Shown here: one piece after another, positions 14,905-23,367 of the stretch
Layout of the letters: each line of letters opens with the position of its first letter
Position numbering within the stretch: position 1 is the stretch's first letter
Origin: Acidobacteriota bacterium
GTDB lineage: Bacteria > Acidobacteriota > Blastocatellia > Pyrinomonadales > Pyrinomonadaceae
Length of the DNA: 64,000 nucleotides
Assembly (NCBI GenBank): GCA_023389035.1
Contig: JAEWFC010000038.1
Coordinates: 124,001-188,000 of the forward strand
Reading direction: 5' to 3'
Program-made: the position numbers and the translations under genes
Notes under the pieces: generated by a model
Database searches by the model: none
What the model saw: the letters and a program-made list of their open reading frames with translations, nothing else
What the model was told of the DNA's origin: nothing

Positions 14905-17215
14905 CGGTCTTTGCCGCTTTCTGCACCGCCGACTTTGTGAACGGAAATTCCCCGCCCTGTCCTGTGTTCCACATATCGAACTGATCCTTGTAATGCTGTG
15001 ACTTCGGATCACCGCTTTGTCCTAGAGGGATCGTGAAGTGCGTAGTATCCCAGTTTCCCGGTGACGTCACGTGCCGCATTGATACATACGAACCGACGTT
15101 TGGCGTTTGGCCGCTTCCCGCGATCGGTGTCCTCGGGGTTATAAATTGCCCGCCGATAAGCGGTGCGACGGCTAACGGATGCGGGAAACGAGCGAACGAA
15201 GTCTTTCCCCAGACCCAGTTCTTGGCATCCGCACCGTAGCGGCTTGTGAACGCAGCCGGGATCTGGTCCGAACACCCCCGAAGTAGCGACGCGTAGCTCT
15301 CAATACCGGACGGCCGCCATCTGGCGGAATTTTCTCGCACCGCCCAGTGCAGAATGCGCTCCCTTATCGCATTGGCAGGAACGTTGGGATTATCCATAGC
15401 CAGCTTCTGAGCGGCGCACATTCGGATCTCGTTGACGATCAAGGCAGCCTCTGAATCCGGCGTCATCCGCCCGTCCCAGTTGGCGATCGTCTGCAAATGA
15501 AACGGGCTAGCGGCCTTTAACCGCACAACGTCCTCGGCCAGCATCTTTAAAGGGATATTGTAAACGTCATGTTGAGCGGCGATGGATGAAGCGATCGTCG
15601 CCTTTGTGTCCTGCAACAGCAGATCGTAAAGCCTGCGCGCTCGCCATGGAGCGGCAAAATCCCGGACGAGCTGCTGGTACTTATAGTCTGTTCCAACTAT
15701 GCGCTGGTTTGCAGTGACGATAAATCCCGAAGGCGGGTTGTAAAGATTCGGGAGTTCAGCGAACGGAATAAACCCCGTCCAATCGCCTGCGTTCGTCGAT
15801 CCGTCGTAGGGCAGTGCGCCATCGCCGGTCCGTCTAATGGGGATCTTTCCCGCTGCGTACCAGCCGATGTTGCCGGACGTATCAGCGTAAACAAAATTTT
15901 GCGTGGCACCGCCGTAATCGCTCAACGCTTTCTTGAATCCAGACCAATCCTTCGCCCGGTTCAGCGAATAAAACGCGTTGAAATCCGAATTCTTCGGGTC
16001 GAACGCCGTCCATCTAAGAGCGTATTTCCTCTCTGTAGAATCGAGTATGATCGGGCCGTGCCGCGTCTCGACAACGTCGATAGTTTCAGTACTCAACTGT
16101 GGGCTTAGCGGGCTCGCACGAAACCGGATCTCTTCCTTGCGGACCGCCGCGGGCCGCCAGCCGTCGGGCGTTTTGTATTCGCCCTTACCGTTGAAAGTCT
16201 CTAGATACAGGTCCTGAACGTCGGGTCCAACATTTGTCGCTCCCCATGCGATGTGGTCGTTGTGGCCAAGAACGATGCCCGGGACGCCGGGGAATGTCAC
16301 GCCCGCGACGCGCATCGTCGGCGTGGAAAGATGCGTCAGGTACCAAATGCCCGGAGCCGATGGCAGCAGGTGTGGATCGTTTGCGAGTATCGCTTTGCCG
16401 TCAGCGGTCCGCTTGCCTGATATCACCCAGTTGTTGCTCGCCGCGAGGCCCTCGGCGAAAAGCCCGACGCGTCGCAGTGAACGCTCGCGTATCTCGGCAT
16501 CTTCTTCCATCAACGCGATCGCCGTGTCGAATCCGTGCTCTCTAACTTCAGAACTTGCCAACGACGGCGTTCCTGCTGCCGCGGCACGTTTGTCGCTGCC
16601 AAACAGTATCACGTCGTAGGGCGTAACCTTTTGGTTAAGATCGGCCCATTTCGCGGGATCGATGCCTTTCGCCGCCTCACGCATCAGGTCGCCGGAGTAA
16701 GTACTGCTCAGTGCCTCAGCTAGGATCTTCCCGATGACGATCGTGTCCGCCGCGGTCCACGGACGCGGTTTGTATTGCAATATCTTAAATTCCACCGGCA
16801 GCGAGGCATCGTCGAGCGAAGCGATGTAGGCGTTTACGCCGCGTGCGTAATTGTCGAGTGCCGCCCTTAGTTCGGGGTCAATGAATTTCAGCGCTTCTTC
16901 AGAAATGCGTGCAAAACCGAGCCTCCGCCACCGTTTGTCTTCGTCCAGCGTCGAGCGCCCGAATATCTCGGCTGTTTCACCGCGTGCAACACGCCGCAGC
17001 AGATCCATCTGCCACAACCTATCGCTCGCAGTCACGTATCCCTGTACAAAATACAGGTCACGATCGTTCGCCGCCTCGATATAAGGTATCGAACGCTGGT
17101 CGCGCTGAACCGTGACAACGCCATCCAGCCCCTCGAGGGCAACCTGCTGTGTCTGTCCGGCCGCTGCGACCGCAAAAACTGTGAGAAGGAAAACGTGAAG
17201 GGCAAAAAGTCTCAT
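14882..17215 (-). CDS. Penicillin acylase family hydrolase (S45, Ntn)
   Basis: A 777-residue N-terminal-nucleophile hydrolase precursor. ATG 17215 gives the signal peptide MRLFALHVFLLTVFAVAAAG. The alpha chain follows (VQRDQRSIPYIEAANDRDLYFVQGYVTASDRLWQMD). The autoprocessing site and beta-chain nucleophile Ser are in AASNNWVISGKRTADG, and the conserved NDPHLLPSAPGIWY follows at once. Later family motifs are GVPGIVLGHNDHIAWGATN and the C-terminal SYVSMRHVTSPGNWDT...GQSGDP. Acts in the periplasm on amide bonds; natural substrates may include acyl-homoserine lactones or beta-lactam side chains, which sequence does not decide. Confidence 0.92.
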   Translation of the reverse strand: MRLFALHVFLLTVFAVAAAGQTQQVALEGLDGVVTVQRDQRSIPYIEAANDRDLYFVQGYVTASDRLWQMDLLRRVARGETAEIFGRSTLDEDKRWRRLGFARISEEALKFIDPELRAALDNYARGVNAYIASLDDASLPVEFKILQYKPRPWTAADTIVIGKILAEALSSTYSGDLMREAAKGIDPAKWADLNQKVTPYDVILFGSDKRAAAAGTPSLASSEVREHGFDTAIALMEEDAEIRERSLRRVGLFAEGLAASNNWVISGKRTADGKAILANDPHLLPSAPGIWYLTHLSTPTMRVAGVTFPGVPGIVLGHNDHIAWGATNVGPDVQDLYLETFNGKGEYKTPDGWRPAAVRKEEIRFRASPLSPQLSTETIDVVETRHGPIILDSTERKYALRWTAFDPKNSDFNAFYSLNRAKDWSGFKKALSDYGGATQNFVYADTSGNIGWYAAGKIPIRRTGDGALPYDGSTNAGDWTGFIPFAELPNLYNPPSGFIVTANQRIVGTDYKYQQLVRDFAAPWRARRLYDLLLQDTKATIASSIAAQHDVYNIPLKMLAEDVVRLKAASPFHLQTIANWDGRMTPDSEAALIVNEIRMCAAQKLAMDNPNVPANAIRERILHWAVRENSARWRPSGIESYASLLRGCSDQIPAAFTSRYGADAKNWVWGKTSFARFPHPLAVAPLIGGQFITPRTPIAGSGQTPNVGSYVSMRHVTSPGNWDTTHFTIPLGQSGDPKSQHYKDQFDMWNTGQGGEFPFTKSAVQKAAKTVIRFAKP

Positions 17216-17302
17216 GGCTTGATGATAAACCGCTCGCGACAAAGGGACAATCCATCTCCGAGACATCGCTTTAGGAACAACAAGCCTCTAGGTTACGAGC
17301 GC

Positions 17303-18724
17303 CTAGTCGGATACGATCAACCTGATCTCAGTCATTTCTTCCATCGCGTAGCGGACGCCTTCGCGGCCGAAGCCGGAATCCTTTACGCCGCCGTAGGGCA
17401 TGTTATCGACGCGGAATGTGGGGACGTCGTTCATGATCACGCCGCCGTATTCGAGGTTTTCAGCGGCAAAACCGGCGTTGTCGAGCGACTTCGTGAAAAC
17501 TCCGCACTGTAGGCCAAAGCGGCCGTGATTCGCCATTTCGACGGCATCGGAAAACTGCGAAAACGGTTCGACTACCGCGAGCGGAGCAAACGCCTCTTCG
17601 CTGACGATATGCATTTCGGGGGATGTGTTGGTTAGTACGGTCGCATCTAGCATCTTGCCGTCACGCCTGCCGCCGCATACGAGCCGCGCACCGTGATCGA
17701 CCGCTTCGTTTATCCATGCCTCGGCACGTTTCGCGGCATCTTCGTCGATCATCGCGCCTAGCTTTGTGTCCTCGTCCGCGGGATCGCCCTTTTGCAGTTC
17801 AACAGCACGTTTCGCGAACTCGTCAAGCCACTTCGCGTGATGCTTTTCGTGCACGAACACGCGTTGAACCGAAATGCAGACCTGCCCGGAATAAGCGAAC
17901 GCGCCGGTGAGGCATTTCTTCAGCGAATCTTCAGTGTCGGCCGTCTCATCGACGATCACCGAAGCGTTCCCGCCGAGCTCAAGGGTGACGAACTTTTTGT
18001 AAGCCTTTTCCTTGATCTGCCAGCCGACCTTATCGCTGCCCGTGAATGAGATCATATTCACACGCGGATCTGTGTAAACGGGCTCAATGTGTTTCACATC
18101 CATCGGAACTACCTGCAGCGCCGATTTCGGTAGACCGGATTCGAGGAATACTTCGCCCAAAAGCAGAGCGGTCAACGGTGTTCGGTCGCTGGGCTTGACA
18201 ATGATAGCGTTCCCCGAGGCGAGCGCCGGTGCGACCTTGTGAGCGACCAGATTCAGCGGAAAATTGAACGGCGTGATGCCGTATACCACGCCACGCGGGA
18301 TCCGCAGCGTGTGAGCGGTCTTGTGCTTGCCGGCCGGCTGCGTATCAACCGGAACGACTTCTCCAACGAATCGCTCGGCCTCGCCGGCTGCGAACGAGAA
18401 CGTCGCGATAGCCCGCTCGACCTCGCCGCGCGCATTCGCGACGGGCTTCGCAGCTTCGGCAACGATCGACTGAGTAAATTCTCCCTTGCGGGAGCTAATT
18501 GAATGGGATATCCGTCTGAGGCAGGCCGCTAGCTCGTACCGCGGCAATAGACGCATCTTGCCCTTCGCCAGCACCGCGTTATTGATGGCCGCTTCAAGAT
18601 CATCAGGCCCCGCCGAGGAGACGGTCGCGATGGTCTCACCACTATGCGGCGACGTGACTCTCTTATTTTCCGCTCCCGTCACCCATTCGCCGCCGATCAG
18701 CATTCGCCGCACGTCTTCTGCCAT
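17303..18724 (-). CDS. NAD(P)-dependent aldehyde dehydrogenase
   Basis: A 473-residue member of the aldehyde dehydrogenase superfamily. Motifs: GITPFNFPLNLVAHKVAPALASGNAIIVKPS (cofactor loop), ISFTGSDKVGW, the general base Glu in VTLELGGNASVIV, and the catalytic Cys in YSGQVCISVQRVFV. The C-terminal end GVKDSGFGREGVRYAMEEMTEIRL is family-typical. The substrate cannot be named; it resembles the broad lactaldehyde/phosphonoacetaldehyde dehydrogenase-like group. It stands alone between the acylase gene and tRNA-Arg. Confidence 0.9.
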   Translation of the reverse strand: MAEDVRRMLIGGEWVTGAENKRVTSPHSGETIATVSSAGPDDLEAAINNAVLAKGKMRLLPRYELAACLRRISHSISSRKGEFTQSIVAEAAKPVANARGEVERAIATFSFAAGEAERFVGEVVPVDTQPAGKHKTAHTLRIPRGVVYGITPFNFPLNLVAHKVAPALASGNAIIVKPSDRTPLTALLLGEVFLESGLPKSALQVVPMDVKHIEPVYTDPRVNMISFTGSDKVGWQIKEKAYKKFVTLELGGNASVIVDETADTEDSLKKCLTGAFAYSGQVCISVQRVFVHEKHHAKWLDEFAKRAVELQKGDPADEDTKLGAMIDEDAAKRAEAWINEAVDHGARLVCGGRRDGKMLDATVLTNTSPEMHIVSEEAFAPLAVVEPFSQFSDAVEMANHGRFGLQCGVFTKSLDNAGFAAENLEYGGVIMNDVPTFRVDNMPYGGVKDSGFGREGVRYAMEEMTEIRLIVSD

Positions 18725-18772
18725 AGCAATATTTGCAAATCCGGCGCACGCCCTCTAAACTCTTAACTGCGT

Positions 18773-18849
18773 GCACCCGTAGCTCAGCTGGATAGAGTAT
18801 CTGACTTCGAATCAGAGGGTCGCAAGTTCGAATCTTGCCGGGTGTACCA
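18773..18849 (+). tRNA. tRNA-Arg (anticodon TCG)
   Basis: Complete cloverleaf. The acceptor GCACCCG pairs with CGGGTGT (one G-U). The D arm is AGCTCAGCTGGATAGAGT. The anticodon stem TCTGA/TCAGA holds the loop CTTCGAA (anticodon TCG, reading CGA). The T arm is TTCGAATC, the discriminator is A, and CCA is encoded. An antisense open frame ending in 'YTRQDSNLRPSDSKSD' is the familiar tRNA shadow, not a gene. Confidence 0.95.
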
Positions 18850-18970
18850 TTCCTCGATCAAATAACTCCCAGTTCCCGGTCCGTTCACTATTTCTACCAC
18901 GCACGGATGCGTAGGGTCGGCGGCCACGCTTAAAACGCGCGCCGTGCAGTCACAAGTTGTTAAGATCAGT

Positions 18971-19006
18971 GCAGCCTTCGAAGCGAAATACCGCTCAGAA
19001 GGCTGC
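18971..19006 (-). terminator. Hairpin after the LVIVD gene
   Basis: A perfect 9-bp stem GCAGCCTTC/GAAGGCTGC with an inner AGCG/CGCT extension, about 25 bp after the stop of the minus-strand gene at 19031. There is no T-run, so it may be a transcript-stabilising or bidirectional hairpin rather than an intrinsic terminator. Confidence 0.4.
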
Positions 19007-19030
19007 GTTGCTCGAGTATTGCGCATGCTA

Positions 19031-20959
19031 CTAGGCTTCGGGCCGCTTCAGGATCTCGGCCAATGCTGTAAGCCTTGCTGAATCGGCTGCGTTCTTACCT
19101 TTCGCGGCTTTCTTCACCATCGACTCATGGCCTTTGAGCTTCTTCATCTCGCTCGGCGAGCCCTCGGCTTTGGCGATCGCCGCACGAAGGTCGGTGATCT
19201 GCGCCGCTGAAAGGCCGCCCGTACGCTCAAGCTGATCGATATAGGCCTTCGCAACCACCAATGATCGCGGCCACACGATCCGCTCCTGGTTCTGAACGTT
19301 AAGCTCGTTTACGCGAACGCTCTTTGCCGCGTCGATCTCGTTCTGGGTGAGATTCTCGGTCGGGGTCAGCTCGAGAATGTCGAGGCCGCGTGCCATCTCC
19401 GCAGAGTAAATGCGGCCATTGTACCAATATGCCGACCACGTGCCGCCGGAAACGAGAACATTTTCGTTTATCGGTCCACGATCAAAATAAGCGATCTCGA
19501 ACGGCCGGTCAGCATCGGTGAAATCCATCACCGAGATACCGCCCTGATACCATGCCTGGACCAAAATGTCCCGGCCCGGAACAGGAACGAGTGAACCATT
19601 GTGAGCGACACAATTTTCCGTCTCGCTTTGAGCGGCAGGGAGTTTGTAATAGCTCGCAAAGCGGAGTTTATTATCCGTCAGTCGGAAAACAGAATTCGCT
19701 CCCCAGATGTTCGGATCGGTCGACCGGCACCGCGGTCCGCCGCCGCCGCCCCATTCGTCGGTGAATACGACCTTCTTGCCATCGTTCGAGAATGAGGCTG
19801 AATGCCAGTAGGCGTAGTTGGGATCATTTACAGCGTCGATCCTTTTCGGGTTCAACGGATCTTTGATGTCAAGCAACAGGCCGTTGCCCGAGCATGCTCC
19901 GGCAGCGAGGCCAATGGCTGAGTAAACCGTAATATCGTGGCAATGATTAGATGCCGTCGGTTTACCGGTTCCATGCGTACCGGCTGACTGCAAAGCGTTG
20001 ATCGCTCCCGTTCGCGGATCAATAAAAACGCGCGGGCTGGATACGATCTTCGCATCCTGCGGCGACGCCAGCGGGACCTTGATCACCTCGATACGGAAAA
20101 GAGCGGTATTAGGATCTTGCTCAGGATCGGCTGCCGAACATCCGGCTAGTTCCGCGTCCTGCCGTACGAAAGAACTTCCCGAGACGTAGATGTAGACATT
20201 ATCTTTATCCTTCGGATCAACCACGAGTGTATTCGTGTGCGAACCGCGGCACGTTTGCACGGCGGCAACCTGCTTCGGATTCCGGATGTCACTGATATCG
20301 AAAATTCTCAGCCCCCGGAAGCGATCCTTTTGCGGCACGGGAAGCTGCCGTCCCGTCTGTCCTTCGGGGCGAGGCGGGTTTGCCGCAAAGCCCTGTGTCC
20401 CGCAATCGATCCGGCCATTCGCCGCTTCGACGGACATGAACAACAGATTCTTGTACACCGTCGGGTCGCCCTGACCGCCCGGGCAAACCAAAGAGGTAAC
20501 CAACGCGGCTTCCGAAGGATCACCGATACTGTAGATGTTGATGCCGTAATAGTTACCGACAAATACGTGGTTACCCTGGAACGCGAGGTCGGAATTCGTA
20601 AACGCTCCTCTCGCGACTCCGAGCTGTGCGGCCAAGGGCATCTTCGAGGTGTCGGCAATACCCAGCGACGCCAGCAGGGTCTTTAGCTTCGGATTATCGG
20701 CTTCCTCAGATCCAAGCGTAAAAGCACCCGGTTTTTGGATCAGCTGCAGATGCCGCATTCCCATGGCGGCCGTGCCAGCATCAAAAAGCCCTGGCGCTAA
20801 CTTTGCCCGCGGGTCAGTCGTGCTCGAGCCGACCATTCCCGGTGGCAATGCCGGTGTCGGTGTCGGCGATGCTTGACCGTTTGTAAAGGTCACAAAACCG
20901 GAACACAAAAACAAGAAAGATGTGAGAAAACGAAAAAGGATCTGATGTGTTTGAGTCAT
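19031..20959 (-). CDS. LVIVD-repeat exported protein
   Basis: A 642-residue secreted beta-propeller-like protein. A signal peptide (about 1-28, FRFLTSFLFLCSGFVTFTNGQ) is followed by a Pro-rich segment and then repeats of the LVIVD type: NHVFVGNYYGINIYSIGDP, RFRGLRIFDISDIRNPKQV, GNGLLLDIKDPLNPKRIDAV, GGISVMDFTDADRPFEIAYF. Cys pairs (LVCPGG, RIDCGTQG) suggest oxidative folding outside the cell. The C-terminus is helical and charged. It follows the DUF305 gene by 11 bp, so the two are co-transcribed, a pairing often met in soil bacteria. No enzymatic role is known. Confidence 0.85.
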   Translation of the reverse strand: MTQTHQILFRFLTSFLFLCSGFVTFTNGQASPTPTPALPPGMVGSSTTDPRAKLAPGLFDAGTAAMGMRHLQLIQKPGAFTLGSEEADNPKLKTLLASLGIADTSKMPLAAQLGVARGAFTNSDLAFQGNHVFVGNYYGINIYSIGDPSEAALVTSLVCPGGQGDPTVYKNLLFMSVEAANGRIDCGTQGFAANPPRPEGQTGRQLPVPQKDRFRGLRIFDISDIRNPKQVAAVQTCRGSHTNTLVVDPKDKDNVYIYVSGSSFVRQDAELAGCSAADPEQDPNTALFRIEVIKVPLASPQDAKIVSSPRVFIDPRTGAINALQSAGTHGTGKPTASNHCHDITVYSAIGLAAGACSGNGLLLDIKDPLNPKRIDAVNDPNYAYWHSASFSNDGKKVVFTDEWGGGGGPRCRSTDPNIWGANSVFRLTDNKLRFASYYKLPAAQSETENCVAHNGSLVPVPGRDILVQAWYQGGISVMDFTDADRPFEIAYFDRGPINENVLVSGGTWSAYWYNGRIYSAEMARGLDILELTPTENLTQNEIDAAKSVRVNELNVQNQERIVWPRSLVVAKAYIDQLERTGGLSAAQITDLRAAIAKAEGSPSEMKKLKGHESMVKKAAKGKNAADSARLTALAEILKRPEA

Positions 20960-20970
20960 GATTGTTCTAC

Positions 20971-21681
20971 TTACTTTTGCGCTAGCATGCCTTCCATAAA
21001 TCTGATCTCAACCGTCTGGCCGCTTTCGACCTCGGTCGCGAAGTTGAAAAGTTCCGAGTCTTGGCCCGCACCGGCCGTTTCGAATAACTCCTTTACCATT
21101 GTAAGAGCTCCTTTGTGGTGCTGGATCATCCCTTCCAAGAAAAGGCGGTCGAATTCCGCACCTTTCGCGTTCTTGAGCGCTTCCATCTGTTCATCAGAGA
21201 GCATTCCCGGCATCGTCATGTGGTGATGATGTTGGGACATATCCATTCCCGGTGTGTGTCGCATCGGAGCCATTGGCATCGCAGCGGGCTCACCCCGCAG
21301 ATGCAGCCACTTTTCCATGAACTTCATCTCGTCGGCTTGCGAATGGCTGATACGGGCACCGAGCCGACGGATGTCTTCACGAGTCGTGCGATCATTGATG
21401 AGTGCGGTCATTTCGACTGCTTGTGCGTGGTGCATTATCATCCCTTGCATGAACTCTACGTCCTTTAGAGATCGCGGCGGCAGAACTGCGCGTGTGGTCG
21501 CAGGTAATATCTGAGACTGCTCGCCCGGCGCACCGGGCTGCACTACGACCGGAGCCTGCTTTCCGCTCTGCTGTGCGTTGACCGCCAATGCAAAGGCAAA
21601 CAAAAGCGTGAAGATAGCTGGTAGTTTGCCGCAGTTCGATTGTCGCAACATTTTTGGCATACGGTTCAGAAAGGTGTGCAT
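20971..21681 (-). CDS. DUF305 protein, His/Met-rich, exported
   Basis: A 236-residue protein with signal sequence (about 18-36, GKLPAIFTLLFAFALAVNA) and the DUF305 four-helix domain. It has two related blocks, FMQGMIMHHAQAVEM (about 76-90) and FLEGMIQHHKGALTM (about 184-198), and two LRL/MEKWL-type helices. Between them is a metal-binding-like loop with MPMAPMRH...MDMSQHHHHMTMPGM. The ferritin-like DUF305 domain and the Met/His loop suggest copper or similar metal handling in the periplasm (inference). ATG 21681 has GGAG nine bases upstream. First gene of the DUF305-LVIVD pair. Confidence 0.85.
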   Translation of the reverse strand: MHTFLNRMPKMLRQSNCGKLPAIFTLLFAFALAVNAQQSGKQAPVVVQPGAPGEQSQILPATTRAVLPPRSLKDVEFMQGMIMHHAQAVEMTALINDRTTREDIRRLGARISHSQADEMKFMEKWLHLRGEPAAMPMAPMRHTPGMDMSQHHHHMTMPGMLSDEQMEALKNAKGAEFDRLFLEGMIQHHKGALTMVKELFETAGAGQDSELFNFATEVESGQTVEIRFMEGMLAQK

Positions 21682-21840
21682 TGATCTACTCCGTCGTGGG
21701 GTACTTGTATATGAAGCTTAACATGAGCGTTTCCGATTCCAGAACGTGAAGCCTTGCCCTGCCTGATAAAATATCTTAAAGATTGCTCCGTGTAACTTAT
21801 GTCACAGCGACGGCTCCGGTGAGGCCGGATACTTACTTCG

Positions 21841-22194
21841 ATGAAACTTAGGATCAAGGGAGATGCTCTTCGTCTTCGGCTTACGCAAGGCGAGGTTGCA
21901 CAACTCGCAAATTTAGGCTCGGTCCGCGAAGCCATCCATTTCGGCGCGAGAACGCTGGAATATGAGGTACGCTCGGTCGCAGTTTTGGAGGGACCCGCGG
22001 CCGATCTCGACGGGACACGGATAATTGTAAGCGTTCCAAAAATGCTAGTGGATGAATGGGCAAACTCGGACGCGGTATCTATTGAGTCCGAGGGGGCACC
22101 ACGCTTATTGATCGAAAAGGATTTTGCCTGCCTCACGGAGCGAAAGCACGAGGACGACACGGACGCATTTCCGAACCCAAACGCCAATTGTTGA
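21841..22194 (+). CDS. DUF7009-like small conserved protein of the nitrate reductase cluster
   Basis: A 117-residue soluble protein. Characteristic features are the start MKLRIKGDALRLRLTQGEVAQL, a middle LEYEVRSVAV, VSVPKMLVDEWANSDAVSIE, and the end LLIEKDFACLTERKHEDDTDAFPNP. I recall this pattern as a conserved small family found beside molybdopterin oxidoreductase genes. It lies 70 bp before the membrane cytochrome-like gene and heads the nitrate cluster. Function unknown; an accessory role in enzyme maturation is a guess. The minus-strand frame across it is a shadow. Confidence 0.75.
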   Translation: MKLRIKGDALRLRLTQGEVAQLANLGSVREAIHFGARTLEYEVRSVAVLEGPAADLDGTRIIVSVPKMLVDEWANSDAVSIESEGAPRLLIEKDFACLTERKHEDDTDAFPNPNANC

Positions 22195-22264
22195 TTCGAA
22201 ACGACTTCTGGCGTACTATGTATCCGACCCACGCTCGCAACCATAACCGCACGAGGACTGTTAA

Positions 22265-23362
22265 ATGTCACGTGAGCAGTTAAGAACAGACCTGCTAGTC
22301 GACCGAAGACGTCCTGCGATCTTCGGCATCCTCGCGTCTGCCCTGTTGACCGCACTCGTTATCGTAGGTTCGAGAAGTCTCGAACATTTCGATTCAGCAT
22401 TGTTCGGATACACCATCGCCAGCATCGTCGCACTTGGAGCGATCGTTTATCGATACGCCATCTGGCTGCAGCGTCCGGCAACGCGCGCGTATTGGCTGCG
22501 GGGATGGAAACTATTCCGCGAACGGGACAAGTTCGGGAAGAATACTGCAACCGCAGCGACGACGATCGGGAAGAACCTTGTCGCCCAGCATTTCATTTTC
22601 AAACGCGGTTTCAGTCGCTGGCTAATGCACTTCCTGATAATGTGGGGCTGCATTCTCTCGGCCTTGATCACCTTCCCGCTTTCATTCGGATGGGTGCATT
22701 TTAAGCTCGAGGGCGACCTCGGCTATCGGGCGTACATTTTCGGTTTTCCCGGGCAGATCCTCGACGGCCGGAGCGCCGCAGCTTGGGTACAGTTCCACGC
22801 ACTGGATTTCACCGCGATAATGGTGATCGCGGGTTGTGCCATCGCGATCCGTCGCAGACTGAAAGATCGCGGGGCGATCGCATATCAGTCGTTCCTCCTC
22901 GATTTTACGCCGCATATGCTGCTGATCGCGATCTCGGTCTCAGGCCTGATGTTGACGGCATCAAGCCTATGGTTCGCGGGGTATATGTATTATTTCATCG
23001 CCCTCATACACCAGGCGGTCGTCATCATGACGCTTTTCTATTTGCCGTTCGGCAAGCTCTTTCACGTGGTCCAACGACCCGCATCGATCGGCGTCGAACT
23101 ATATCAGCAACGATCCCAGGAAATGGAGCAAGCCGTGTGCCCGCGTTGCGGGACGAATTTCATCGGAAAGATCTGGATCGAAGACCTCAACAAGGTTGTT
23201 GGACAGCTCGGCTTCGACTATCGAATGCCGAACGGTCATACGCTCCAGGATTACTGCCCTCGCTGCAAGCGGGTGATGCGCGGCTTGGCGTATGCCAGCC
23301 TTCCGTCAAAGCAAGAATCGGTGTTTCAGGGAGCAAGGGCCGGCGAAGGCCCGACGGACTAA
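22265..23362 (+). CDS. Membrane b-cytochrome-like subunit with C-terminal zinc ribbon
   Basis: A 365-residue integral membrane protein. Hydrophobic segments lie at about 18-38, 48-68, 118-140, 176-196, 214-236 and 238-262. Histidines placed within or next to helices (SRWLMHFLIMW, FTPHMLLIAI, ALIHQAVVIM, GKLFHVVQRP) suggest heme b ligation as in NarI-like quinol-oxidising subunits. The soluble C-terminus has two CxxC pairs, CPRCGTNF and YCPRCKRV, typical of a zinc ribbon. It precedes the molybdoenzyme gene by five bp and probably passes electrons from quinol to the complex. No close family name is claimed. Confidence 0.75.
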   Translation: MSREQLRTDLLVDRRRPAIFGILASALLTALVIVGSRSLEHFDSALFGYTIASIVALGAIVYRYAIWLQRPATRAYWLRGWKLFRERDKFGKNTATAATTIGKNLVAQHFIFKRGFSRWLMHFLIMWGCILSALITFPLSFGWVHFKLEGDLGYRAYIFGFPGQILDGRSAAAWVQFHALDFTAIMVIAGCAIAIRRRLKDRGAIAYQSFLLDFTPHMLLIAISVSGLMLTASSLWFAGYMYYFIALIHQAVVIMTLFYLPFGKLFHVVQRPASIGVELYQQRSQEMEQAVCPRCGTNFIGKIWIEDLNKVVGQLGFDYRMPNGHTLQDYCPRCKRVMRGLAYASLPSKQESVFQGARAGEGPTD

Positions 23363-23367
23363 ACGTT

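Noticed and set aside
18784..19026. 80-residue antisense ORF ending in TRQDSNLRPSDSKSD
   Set aside because: Well-known spurious translation of the strand opposite a tRNA gene.
21666..22355. 229-residue minus-strand ORF
   Set aside because: Shadow of the DUF7009-like gene and part of the membrane gene; no domain and no start signal.
22783..23367. 195-residue N-terminal extension of the molybdoenzyme
   Set aside because: It overlaps the membrane cytochrome-like gene in another frame; the family start is at 23368.
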